Shown here piece after piece: positions 1 through 6,594 of a stretch of 23,905 nucleotides of DNA; position 1 is the stretch's first letter, and the number at the start of each line of letters is the position of its first letter. Both the position numbers and the translations under genes were made by a program. Source of the DNA: Clostridia bacterium. GTDB lineage: Bacteria > Bacillota > Clostridia > Christensenellales > CAG-917. The stretch covers positions 1 through 23,905 of the forward strand of contig CAAEDU010000079.1 in NCBI GenBank assembly GCA_900754695.1, read 5' to 3'. Under the pieces are notes generated by a model. It was not told the origin of the DNA. It made no database searches and was given only the letters and a program-made list of their open reading frames with translations.

Positions 1-238
1 AGGCGGCAAAATTTTCCTGCACATCCGAAAAATAGGCGTACAGCTTTTCCGCGCCCTCACCAACGATGGAGCGGAACATTTCGTCCTTGTCCGCAAAGCG
101 GCTGTAAAGCATCCCCGTCGTAACGCCCGCTCGTTCCGCAATCGTGCGCATGGAAGCGTCCGCAAAGCCCTTTTCCATAAACTCCGCTTTGGCACACTCC
201 AAAAGTTTTGAGTTGATGCTTTCGTCCTTCACCTTCAT
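1..238 (-). CDS. TetR/AcrR-family transcriptional regulator, N-terminal part
   Basis: Partial gene: the first 79 residues are present and the rest lies beyond the left edge. The visible part is the TetR-type DNA-binding domain. It has a helix with a FMEKGFADASMRTIAERAGV stretch (about residues 20-39), then the recognition-helix pattern TTGMLYSRFADKDEMF (about 40-55), where family members usually have G-x-x-Y-x-H/R-F-x-x-K. The ATG at 238 follows a GGCGGAG Shine-Dalgarno. The ligand-binding domain is missing, so neither inducer nor target can be named. Two tandem palindromes lie in its own promoter, so autorepression is likely (inference). The next gene, a sugar kinase, is divergent and may or may not be a target. 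Confidence 0.9.
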   Translation of the reverse strand, partial: MKVKDESINSKLLECAKAEFMEKGFADASMRTIAERAGVTTGMLYSRFADKDEMFRSIVGEGAEKLYAYFSDVQENFAA

Positions 239-258
239 ACTTTACTCCGCCTCGTTTG

Positions 259-285
259 ATAACGATGTTATCATAACACCGTTAT
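259..285. promoter_or_regulatory. Two tandem 13-bp palindromes, putative TetR operator
   Basis: Two copies of the palindrome ATAAC-N3-GTTAT occur at 259-271 and 273-285, with centres 14 bp apart. The first extends by one more base pair on each side (258-272). They overlap the -10 box and spacer of the leftward promoter of the TetR-type gene. Side-by-side palindromes in the regulator's own promoter are the usual layout for TetR-family autoregulation. Binding by this protein is inferred. Confidence 0.65.
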
Positions 286-298
286 CCCATTCTGTCAA
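270..298 (-). promoter_or_regulatory. Sigma-A promoter of the TetR-type gene
   Basis: On the minus strand TTGACA (298-293) is followed by a 17-bp spacer and TATGAT (275-270). That is a consensus -35 and a one-mismatch -10 at ideal spacing. It lies about 30 bp upstream of the ATG at 238. The palindromes overlap the -10 box and the spacer, so bound repressor would block polymerase. Confidence 0.8.
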
Positions 299-385
299 CA
301 CATTTCCGAACATTCTCTCACCGGACACTACGCTTTTTGCTTCTTCACTAAACACACCTCTTTCAAATGGCAGTTAGGTGTACGC

Positions 386-413
386 TTGATTTTGCACGGG
401 GAGGTGGTATAAT
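386..413 (+). promoter_or_regulatory. Sigma-A promoter of the kinase/isomerase operon
   Basis: TTGATT (386-391), a 16-bp spacer and a perfect TATAAT (408-413) precede the sugar-kinase start at 457. The expected transcript starts near 420, right at the base of the hairpin at 421-444. Confidence 0.7.
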
Positions 414-420
414 CAACTTG

Positions 421-444
421 CGGCGCGGGGGGGGGCCCGCGCCG
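421..444 (+). promoter_or_regulatory. GC-rich hairpin in the kinase leader
   Basis: A perfect 9-bp stem (CGGCGCGGG with CCCGCGCCG) encloses six G residues. It begins about at the predicted transcript start and ends one base before the Shine-Dalgarno AAAGGAGGAG (445-454). It has no U-tract, so it is not an intrinsic terminator. A 5' RNA-stabilising stem or translational modulator is possible (inference). Confidence 0.5.
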
Positions 445-456
445 AAAGGAGGAGAT

Positions 457-1395
457 ATGCCCAAACTCATCAGCATGGGCGACTGCATCGTGGATTTTCT
501 GCCCGCGGAGCCCGGGAGTATGACATATACGGGAAAGATGGGCGGCGCGCCCGTCAACGTTTGCGCGGCTGTCGCGAAGCTCGGAGGCAGGGCTTGCTTT
601 TTCGGCAAGCTGGCGGACGACGCTTTCGGCAGGCGGCTGAAGGCGGAGACGGAAGCCCTCGGCATCGACACCTCGCTCATCGTCACCGACGGCAGGTGTA
701 AGACGGGTCTCGCATTCGTGGATCTGCACCCCGACGGCGACCGCGACTTCTTCTTCTACCGCGACGTACCCGCGGACGCGAACCTCTCCCCCGACGAAGT
801 GGACGAGGACGTCTTCGAGCGCGGCGATGTGCTGCACTTCTGCTCCATCTCTCTCCCGCCCTCCCCCACACGCGACGCCATCGAAAAGGCGGCGAAATGC
901 GCGCGGAAAAACGGGGCTGTGGTGAGCTTTGACGTCAACGTGCGCCTCAATCTCTGGAAGAGCGAAGAGGCGCTGAAAGAGGCGATAGACGAGTTCCTCC
1001 CCTACGCAGACATCGTGAAAGTGACGGATGAGGAACTTGTCTTCATCACCGGTTTATCCGACGAAAAAGAGAGCGTAAAGTGCCTGTTCGGTCGTGCGAC
1101 GGAGGCGAAGCTCATCTTTGTCACAAGGGGCGCGAAGGGGTCGGCGGTGTATGACCGTGCGCTCTTAGGCATCGAACTGCCCGCAGTCCCCGCAAAAGTG
1201 GTGGACACCACGGGGGCGGGAGATTGCTATATCGGCAGCATCATAGCGCACATCCTGGACGGCAGCGCGACGCTCACCATCGAAGGCATCAAGGACGCGG
1301 CTGAGTTCGCCGCACGCGCGTGCGCGTGCGTGTTATCCGAAAAGGGCGGCGCACCGTCCATGCCCACCAAAGATGAAGCGGAGGCTCTCAAATGA
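457..1395 (+). CDS. PfkB-family carbohydrate kinase, probably fructokinase
   Basis: Predicted ATP-dependent phosphorylation of a sugar, most likely fructose to fructose-6-phosphate, in the cytoplasm. At 312 residues it has normal length for fructokinases of the ribokinase/PfkB family. The N-terminal glycine-rich GGAPVNVCAAVAKLG segment matches PfkB signature 1. The C-terminal signature VDTTGAGD (249-256) carries the anion-hole glycines and the catalytic base Asp256. The ATG at 457 was chosen because a strong AAAGGAGGAG sits just upstream; the frame is open further upstream, but that part crosses the promoter and hairpin. The gene overlaps the next one by ATGA, and that partner, a mannose-6-phosphate isomerase, supports a fructose/mannose role. 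Substrate is inferred; a ribokinase-like or other sugar kinase cannot be excluded. Confidence 0.88.
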   Translation: MPKLISMGDCIVDFLPAEPGSMTYTGKMGGAPVNVCAAVAKLGGRACFFGKLADDAFGRRLKAETEALGIDTSLIVTDGRCKTGLAFVDLHPDGDRDFFFYRDVPADANLSPDEVDEDVFERGDVLHFCSISLPPSPTRDAIEKAAKCARKNGAVVSFDVNVRLNLWKSEEALKEAIDEFLPYADIVKVTDEELVFITGLSDEKESVKCLFGRATEAKLIFVTRGAKGSAVYDRALLGIELPAVPAKVVDTTGAGDCYIGSIIAHILDGSATLTIEGIKDAAEFAARACACVLSEKGGAPSMPTKDEAEALK

Positions 1396-2480
1396 CCAAG
1401 CACAAGATCACCGCAACCGACACCGCGGCGCTTGACCGCATCGTGAACGCGCCCGTATTCTTCGAGCGCAACCGCGTCTTCCGCAACTACATCGGCGGAG
1501 AGGGGTTCCGTGCCCTCATGGGCGACCACACGGGGGACAACTCCTTCCCCGAAGAGTGGCTGGCGAGCAAGGTGAAAGCCATCAATCCCGTCTATTTCGG
1601 CGAAAGGGACGGCGTCTCGGTGGTGGAAGGGACGGACATCTTCCTCGACGACTTGCTCACTCTGCGCCCCGACGAGACGCTGGGCGGGCTGAGATATGAC
1701 TGTCTGGTCAAATATCTGGACAGCGCTATCCGCCTCCCCGTGCAGGTGCACCCCACCCCCGCCTTCTCCGAGAAGCACTTCGCGAGCCCCTACGGCAAGA
1801 CGGAGGCGTGGCTGGTGCTGGCAAAGCGCAGCGAGGACGCCTGTCTCTATTTCGGCTTTAAGGACAAGATCGACCTCGCCACTCTGAAAGCGTACGCCGA
1901 CCGCAGCCTGGAAGAGCGCGACGTCCTCACCGAGCTCATCAACCCCGTCAAGGTGGAGCCCGGCGACGTCTATCTCATCCGCGCGGGTCTCATCCACGCG
2001 ATAGGCGCGGGCTGCACAATCCTCGAAGTGCAGGAACCGACGGACTTCACCATCCAGATCGAGAACTGGTGCGGAGAGTCCCGCGTGACGGAACAGGAGA
2101 AATATCTCGGGCTCTCGCGCGACCTCGCGATGAGCGTGTTTGACTTCGACAAATTCGGCGTATCGGCGGTTGAGAAGTGCAAAATAGCGCCGAAAACCCT
2201 GAGTTCGGACAAAACGCTCAAAGTGGAAGAGCTCATCGGCTATGACGACACCCCCTGCTTCGGGGAGAAGAGATACACCCTCACGGGCGGCTCTTTCGTC
2301 CCCACGAGCGGCCCCTCCGTCTTTGCCGTCGTGGACGGCGGGGGGAAGATCGCGGGAGAGGGATACGATCGCGAGCTGAAGAAGGGAGACTATTGGTTCA
2401 TGCCCCACGCCGCTCGCGGGAAGTTCACCGTCTCGGGCACTCTCACCCTCATCGAGTGCCTGCCGAGCAGACAGGAGTGA
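1392..2480 (+). CDS. manA: Class I mannose-6-phosphate isomerase
   Basis: Interconverts mannose-6-phosphate and fructose-6-phosphate, using one zinc ion in a cupin fold. Zinc ligands typical of the class are visible: Gln118 and His120 in PVQVHPTP, Glu138 in GKTEAW, and His202 in GLIHAIGAG. The segment LEVQEPTDFTIQI after it is also characteristic. At 362 residues it is somewhat longer than the roughly 315-residue Bacillus enzymes, mainly through an N-terminal extension of about 20 residues and a C-terminal second cupin. Translation is coupled to the kinase by an ATGA overlap (1392-1395), with GGAGG inside the kinase end as ribosome site. Both products converge on fructose-6-phosphate. An intrinsic terminator follows at 2534. 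Confidence 0.9.
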   Translation: MTKHKITATDTAALDRIVNAPVFFERNRVFRNYIGGEGFRALMGDHTGDNSFPEEWLASKVKAINPVYFGERDGVSVVEGTDIFLDDLLTLRPDETLGGLRYDCLVKYLDSAIRLPVQVHPTPAFSEKHFASPYGKTEAWLVLAKRSEDACLYFGFKDKIDLATLKAYADRSLEERDVLTELINPVKVEPGDVYLIRAGLIHAIGAGCTILEVQEPTDFTIQIENWCGESRVTEQEKYLGLSRDLAMSVFDFDKFGVSAVEKCKIAPKTLSSDKTLKVEELIGYDDTPCFGEKRYTLTGGSFVPTSGPSVFAVVDGGGKIAGEGYDRELKKGDYWFMPHAARGKFTVSGTLTLIECLPSRQE

Positions 2481-2533
2481 CACTCTCCCCCGCGCCTTCT
2501 GCGACGCGCGGAGACGAGCGAAAGAAAGCACGC

Positions 2534-2560
2534 AAAAGGACGGTGACCGCCGTCCTTTTT
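2534..2560 (+). terminator. Intrinsic terminator of the kinase/manA operon
   Basis: A 10-bp stem of AAAAGGACGG (2534-2543) with CCGTCCTTTT (2550-2559) encloses a 6-nt loop and ends in a T-run. It lies 54 bp after the manA stop. Confidence 0.85.
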
Positions 2561-2561
2561 C

Positions 2562-2590
2562 TTGCCCTCGCGTGCGGGCTGTGATATAAT
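2562..2590 (+). promoter_or_regulatory. Sigma-A promoter of the ACT/UPF0210 operon
   Basis: TTGCCC (2562-2567), a 17-bp spacer and TATAAT (2585-2590) lie 30 bp before the ATG at 2621. It starts directly behind the preceding terminator. Confidence 0.75.
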
Positions 2591-2620
2591 CATTCGGAAA
2601 AACTTTCATCGGAGGGCTCA

Positions 2621-2890
2621 ATGAAAGCCATCGTATCCGTCATAGGCAAGGACCGCACCGGCATCATCGCCAAGGTCACGGGCAAACTTTTCGAGCTCGG
2701 CTGCAATGTCGAGGACATCTCTCAGACCGTCATGCACGGCTCCTATTTCACGATGATCATGCTCATCACTCTCGCGGACGGGCTCGCCGTCGGCGCGGTG
2801 AACGAGGCGCTCTCCTCCGTGGCGGAGGAACTCGGCGTGGAGATCCGCGTCCAGCACGAGGACATCTTCAACTCCATGCACAGGATCTGA
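2621..2890 (+). CDS. ACT domain-containing protein (UPF0237)
   Basis: A stand-alone ACT domain of 89 residues. The opening KAIVSVIGKDRTGIIAKVTG is the classical first strand and helix of ACT domains, where ligand-binding glycines and aspartates sit (Gly9, Asp11, Gly14). Then come CNVEDISQTVMHGSYFTMIM and a second beta-alpha-beta unit. ACT domains bind amino acids or other small ligands, usually as dimers, and regulate partner proteins. The UPF0237 family is almost always encoded next to a UPF0210 protein, as here with a 10-bp gap, so the two likely act together. The ligand is unknown. GGAGGG precedes the ATG. Confidence 0.92.
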   Translation: MKAIVSVIGKDRTGIIAKVTGKLFELGCNVEDISQTVMHGSYFTMIMLITLADGLAVGAVNEALSSVAEELGVEIRVQHEDIFNSMHRI

Positions 2891-2900
2891 CGGAGAAGTT

Positions 2901-4250
2901 ATGCTCAACCAACAGGAAATCATCCAAACCATATCAATGATCAAGGATCAGCACCTCGACATCCGCACGGTGACGATGCACCTGAGCCTCTTCGACTGCA
3001 TCTCCGAAAGCGCGACGCGGACTGCCGACAAAGTGCGGAGCAAACTGCTCTCGCGCGCGGGCAGGCTGAAAGAGGTGGTGGAAGACATCCAGTCCAAGTA
3101 CGGCATCCCCATCGTCAACAAGCGGCTGTCCGTCTCTCCCGCAAGCCTCATCGGCGCGGCGAGCGGCGGGTATAAGGAGATCGCGCTCGCGATGGACGAC
3201 GCGGCAAAGACCGTGGGCGTTGACTTCATCGGCGGCTACACCGCCCTCGTCCAAAAGGCGATGACGGAGGAGGAGAAAGAGTTCATCCTCACCATCCCCG
3301 AGGTGCTCGCCTCGACGGAGCGCGTGTGCGCGAGCGTGAACGTGGGCTCCACCCGCGCGGGCATCAACATGGACGCGGTGCGTCTCATGGGCGAAGTGGT
3401 CAAGCGCACCGCGGAGCTCACCGCCGCAAGCGACGGGCTGGGCTGCGCGAAACTCGTAGTGTTTGCAAACGCGGTGGAGGACAACCCCTTCATGGCGGGC
3501 TCATTCAACGGCGTGAGCGAGGGCGACTGCGTGGTGAACGTTGGCATCTCGGGACCGGGCGTCGTCAAAGCGGCGCTGGAACGCATCCGCGGCGAGAGCT
3601 GCGACGTCCTCTCGGAGACCATCAAGAACACCTCGTTCAAGATCACCCGCATGGGCGAGCTGGTGGGAAGAGAGGCGGCGCGGGCGCTCGGCGCGTCCTT
3701 CGGCATAGTGGATCTTTCCCTCGCGCCCACCCCCATCCGCAACGACAGCGTGGGCGAAGTGCTGGAAGAGATGGGTCTCTCCGCGGTGGGAGCGCACGGC
3801 ACCACGGCGTGCCTTGCCATGCTCAACGACGCGGTGAAAAAGGGCGGCACGATGGCGAGCTCGCATGTAGGCGGTCTCTCCGGAGCGTTCATCCCCGTGA
3901 GCGAGGACATCGGCATGATAGAGGCGGTGAAGCGCGGCGCGCTCACCCTCGACAAGCTGGAAGCGATGACCTCGGTGTGCAGCGTTGGGCTGGATATGAT
4001 CGCCGTCCCCGGCAGCACGAGCGCGTCCACCATCTCCGCCATCATCGCGGACGAAGCGGCGATCGGCGTCATCAACAACAAGACCACGGCGGTGAGGGTC
4101 ATCCCCGCCCCCGGCAAAGAGGAAGGCGAAGTGGAGTTCGGCGGGCTGCTCGGACACGCCCCCATCATGCCCGTAGGCAAAGAGAACGCAGACGCCTTCA
4201 TCGCGCGCGGCGGACGCATCCCCGCCCCCATCCACAGCTTCAAAAATTAA
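2901..4250 (+). CDS. PFL family protein (UPF0210/DUF711)
   Basis: At 449 residues it matches the usual length of about 450 for the conserved UPF0210 family. Recognised from its opening (NQQEIIQTISMIKDQHLDIR), the MHLSLFDCISE stretch, and glycine-rich segments such as NVGISGPGVVKAALER and AHGTTACLAMLNDAVKKGG. Family members have a fold related to pyruvate formate-lyase/anaerobic ribonucleotide reductase barrels, but no radical glycine motif or established reaction is known to me. Co-transcribed with the ACT protein upstream (GGAGAAG before the ATG), which suggests ligand-regulated activity. No membrane segment or signal peptide is visible. Function is left open. Confidence 0.92.
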   Translation: MLNQQEIIQTISMIKDQHLDIRTVTMHLSLFDCISESATRTADKVRSKLLSRAGRLKEVVEDIQSKYGIPIVNKRLSVSPASLIGAASGGYKEIALAMDDAAKTVGVDFIGGYTALVQKAMTEEEKEFILTIPEVLASTERVCASVNVGSTRAGINMDAVRLMGEVVKRTAELTAASDGLGCAKLVVFANAVEDNPFMAGSFNGVSEGDCVVNVGISGPGVVKAALERIRGESCDVLSETIKNTSFKITRMGELVGREAARALGASFGIVDLSLAPTPIRNDSVGEVLEEMGLSAVGAHGTTACLAMLNDAVKKGGTMASSHVGGLSGAFIPVSEDIGMIEAVKRGALTLDKLEAMTSVCSVGLDMIAVPGSTSASTISAIIADEAAIGVINNKTTAVRVIPAPGKEEGEVEFGGLLGHAPIMPVGKENADAFIARGGRIPAPIHSFKN

Positions 4251-4260
4251 AGATGCCGGC

Positions 4261-4297
4261 GAAACGCGGAGAGCGATGCTCTCCGCGTTTCTTTATT
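4261..4297 (+). terminator. Intrinsic terminator after the UPF0210 gene
   Basis: A perfect 14-bp stem, with inner arms AAACGCGGAGAGC (4262-4274) and GCTCTCCGCGTTT (4278-4290), has a 3-nt loop and is followed by CTTTATT. It starts 11 bp after the stop. In the other direction no U-tract follows, so it probably serves only the rightward operon. Confidence 0.85.
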
Positions 4298-4399
4298 GGT
4301 TCCTTCGGTTTTTGCAAAATCACGATTTTACAATGCGTTTCGGTGCGATGAAATCGCCCTTTTGTTTCTTTTCGGCAAGCACGACTGCGCCCGTTTGTC

Positions 4400-5878
4400 T
4401 CACAGCAGGATGCAGATGACGCCGCCCTTCCCTTCGTTGACGATGCGTCCGAGGGTCTTTCTGAGCTTCTGCTCCGCCTCTGCGGGCACGCTCATCAGCT
4501 TGTTGTTGATGCCGTCCGCAACGAGGGAGGAGAGGGAGCGCCCGAAGATGTTGGTCTCCCAGATGGCTTGCTTGTCGCTCTCGAAGTCGCCGAGCATGGC
4601 GTCCACGAGTTCGGAGCTCTGCTGCTCGCTGCCGACGATGGGGCGCACTTCCGTCTCGACGTCCACCTTCATGATATGGAGGGAGGGCGCGCTGGCTTTC
4701 AGTCTCACGCCGTATTGCTGTCCCTGGCGGATGATCTCCGGCTCCTCGAGCACCATCTCCTCCATGGTGGGCAGCACGATGCCGTAGCCCGTCGCCTCCA
4801 CCTGATCCACGGCGACAAGGAGTTTCTCCGTGCGCTTTCTCGCGTGGGCGAGCTTGCGCAGGTGTCTGAGCAGGGCGAAATCGTCCGCGATGTCCTCGCC
4901 GCATTCTCTGCTCGCCACCCGGAAAAACACGCCTTCCTTGGGCTCGACGGCGACGTTCACCACCCCCTTGCCGGCGTCAAGCTCGACGGAGGCGGGCAAC
5001 TTCCAGAACTCTTTGTCCGCAAAGAACTCGTCCGTGACGGTGTAGTCCTTCATCTTGTCGACGCGCGCCCCCATGTCGCGGACGGCGGAGACGATCTCTT
5101 TCACCACCTCGTCGTCGAGCGGGAGCGCCTGCACCCAATGCGGCAGGGCGAAGTCTATGCGCCGCACAGCGAACTCCAAAAGGATGTTCTCCATGACGGC
5201 GGAGATGTCGCTCTCGTTCATGTTGACGGCGCTCACCACCGAGACCGCCACGCCGTACTTCTCCTCGAGGGAATGAGCGAGCGCACGGGCGCTTTCGGAG
5301 GCGGGATCCGCCGTGTTGAGCACGATGGCGAAGGGCTTGCCCGTCGCTTTCAGCTCCTCGATGACGCGCTCCTCCGCGGGCTCGTAGGCAGAGCGCGGGA
5401 TGTCCGTGAATGAGCCGTCCGTAGTGACTGCGACGGCGACGGTGCTGTGCTCTCTGATGACCTTGTCCGTGCCCGTTTCGGCAGCCTCAGAGAATGGCAT
5501 CGCCTCCTCCGACCACGGCGTTGCGACCATGCGTTCTCTGCCCTCCTCCTCGCCGCCGAGCGCGCCGTCCACCATATAGCCCACGCAGTCGATGAGCCGC
5601 ATATTGACGGAAAGGTTGTCGCCGAAGGTCACCCGCACCGCCTCCGCGGGGACGAACTTGGGCTGAGTGGTCATGATGGTCTTGCCGTCCGCGGACTGCG
5701 GGATCTCGTCCACGGCGCGGGCGCGCACGTCCTTATTCTCTATGCCGCCGACGACGAGCTTCTCCATAAACTGCTTGATGAGGGTGGATTTGCCCGTGCG
5801 GACGGGACCGACGACGCCGACATAGACGTCCCCTCCCGTGCGTGTGGCAATGTCGCGATAAAGGTCGAATTTGTCCAT
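4400..5878 (-). CDS. spoIVA: Stage IV sporulation protein A, spore coat morphogenetic ATPase
   Basis: SpoIVA is the mother-cell ATPase that polymerises on the forespore surface and forms the base layer of the spore coat. At 492 residues it matches the Bacillus subtilis protein in length, and the opening MDKFDLYRDIATRTGGDVYV is diagnostic. The Walker A motif GPVRTGKS (24-31) includes the ATP-binding Lys30. A Walker-B-like segment VNMRLIDCVGY follows, then the middle domain and the C-terminal region that anchors to SpoVM and the membrane, ending in CILL. The ATG at 5878 follows GGAGGAG. The gene stands alone behind a sigma-E-type promoter and converges with the UPF0210 operon. Its presence implies that the organism sporulates or descends from sporulators. 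Confidence 0.97.
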   Translation of the reverse strand: MDKFDLYRDIATRTGGDVYVGVVGPVRTGKSTLIKQFMEKLVVGGIENKDVRARAVDEIPQSADGKTIMTTQPKFVPAEAVRVTFGDNLSVNMRLIDCVGYMVDGALGGEEEGRERMVATPWSEEAMPFSEAAETGTDKVIREHSTVAVAVTTDGSFTDIPRSAYEPAEERVIEELKATGKPFAIVLNTADPASESARALAHSLEEKYGVAVSVVSAVNMNESDISAVMENILLEFAVRRIDFALPHWVQALPLDDEVVKEIVSAVRDMGARVDKMKDYTVTDEFFADKEFWKLPASVELDAGKGVVNVAVEPKEGVFFRVASRECGEDIADDFALLRHLRKLAHARKRTEKLLVAVDQVEATGYGIVLPTMEEMVLEEPEIIRQGQQYGVRLKASAPSLHIMKVDVETEVRPIVGSEQQSSELVDAMLGDFESDKQAIWETNIFGRSLSSLVADGINNKLMSVPAEAEQKLRKTLGRIVNEGKGGVICILL

Positions 5879-5903
5879 AAACTCCTCCGTTTCGGTTTAC
5901 TGA

Positions 5904-5933
5904 AATGTATGACCCCTCGGCGCGGATTATGAC
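5904..5933 (-). promoter_or_regulatory. Sigma-E-type promoter of spoIVA
   Basis: On the minus strand GTCATAAT (5933-5926), a 14-bp spacer and CATACATT (5911-5904) match the mother-cell sigma-E consensus (K-M-A-T-A-T-T and CATACA-N-T) almost base for base. It lies 25 bp before the spoIVA start. spoIVA is a known sigma-E gene in Bacillus, so position and identity agree. Confidence 0.85.
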
Positions 5934-6067
5934 AAACCGTGCGGCGCCCTCTGAAAACGCCGTCCTACCGCGTCGAAATGCGGGCGCACTTGCTCGCGGG
6001 GTCGGGGCTTGACCCGCGCACCCGTCCGGCACATCGGACATATCCTGAAAAACGACGGAGAAAACGG

Positions 6068-6088
6068 GCGGCGGGGCTCTCCCGCCGC
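6068..6088. other. GC-rich hairpin between spoIVA and the lipoprotein remnant
   Basis: A perfect 8-bp stem (GCGGCGGG with CCCGCCGC) has a 5-nt loop. It lies in the divergent 230-bp region, which otherwise shows only the sigma-E promoter near 5904-5933. A weak TTGACC (6107-6112) with TATATC (6128-6133) at 15 bp could drive the lipoprotein remnant. No function is assigned. Confidence 0.35.
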
Positions 6089-6162
6089 GGAACAAAAATA
6101 TCCTTATTGACCGCGCGGGAAAATTGATATATCGTTATCTTAATGACTTTTGGGAAGAAACC

Positions 6163-6441
6163 ATGAAAAAGAAACTCATCGTCATTTGTCTCATCTTGAC
6201 ACTCGCACTCTCCGTGACGGCGCTTGCGGCATGCAACGACAAAAACGGCAGCGACGGCACACGACACACAAAAACAGCGGGCAGACGCCCGCTGTTTTGC
6301 TGCCGCCGGATGTCCCGGCTTGATGATGCTTGTGATGTTTGTGCCCGAAACCGGCTCTGCGCCGAGCCACGGTCGCTTATGCAGAGATGTGACCAAAAGC
6401 CGGACGTCCGCTTAGGACTTATGCAGGGATGCATCCCATAG
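6163..6441 (+). pseudogene. Truncated lipoprotein gene: signal peptide only
   Basis: The first 24 residues form a textbook lipoprotein signal peptide: MKKK, a hydrophobic core, and the lipobox LAAC with the lipidated Cys24. After only about a dozen polar residues the frame enters a perfect intrinsic terminator (6271-6298). It then runs on as arginine-rich nonsense and repeat sequence to a stop at 6441. No stop codon precedes the terminator in frame. The body of a substrate-binding or similar lipoprotein seems to have been deleted, fusing the signal peptide to the old 3' terminator (inference). The ribosome site GGGAAG is weak but present. A functional micro-lipoprotein is an unlikely alternative. 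Confidence 0.6.
6271..6298 (+). terminator. Intrinsic terminator inside the lipoprotein remnant
   Basis: A perfect 12-bp stem of AAAACAGCGGGC with GCCCGCTGTTTT has an AGAC loop. It is symmetrical, so it could also stop leftward transcription. Confidence 0.85.
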
Positions 6442-6594
6442 TCAGCTCTGCGCCGAGCCACGGTCACTTATGCAGAGATGTGACCAAAAGTCAGCCGTCC
6501 GTCACGCACATTTATGTAGAAACGTGACCAAAAGTCAGCCCTGCGCTTAGCCACGGTCACTTATGCAGAGATTTGACCAAAAGCCAGCCGTCCG
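6354..6594. repeat. Degenerate tandem repeat array, about 92-bp composite period
   Basis: Three long units contain CGAGCCACGGTCACTTATG or close variants; the GGTC anchors at 6371, 6462 and 6555 are 91 and 93 bp apart. Each long unit holds two shorter ones, seen as five TTATG(C/T)AG(A/G) words at 6377, 6419, 6468, 6512 and 6561, spaced alternately 42-44 and 49 bp. Most short units end in GTGACCAAAAG. Each main unit can fold as GGTCAC-N12-GTGACC, and CTCTGC/GCAGAG offers an alternative pairing. A perfect 12-bp palindrome GGGATGCATCCC lies at 6426-6437. The array abuts the aminotransferase stop codon, and its GTCCGCTTAGGACTT word resembles the end of that gene. No spacers, so this is not a CRISPR array. 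Confidence 0.75.

Noticed and set aside
6354..6594. CRISPR array
   Set aside because: Units are degenerate and directly adjoining, with no unique spacers of constant length, and no cas gene is near.
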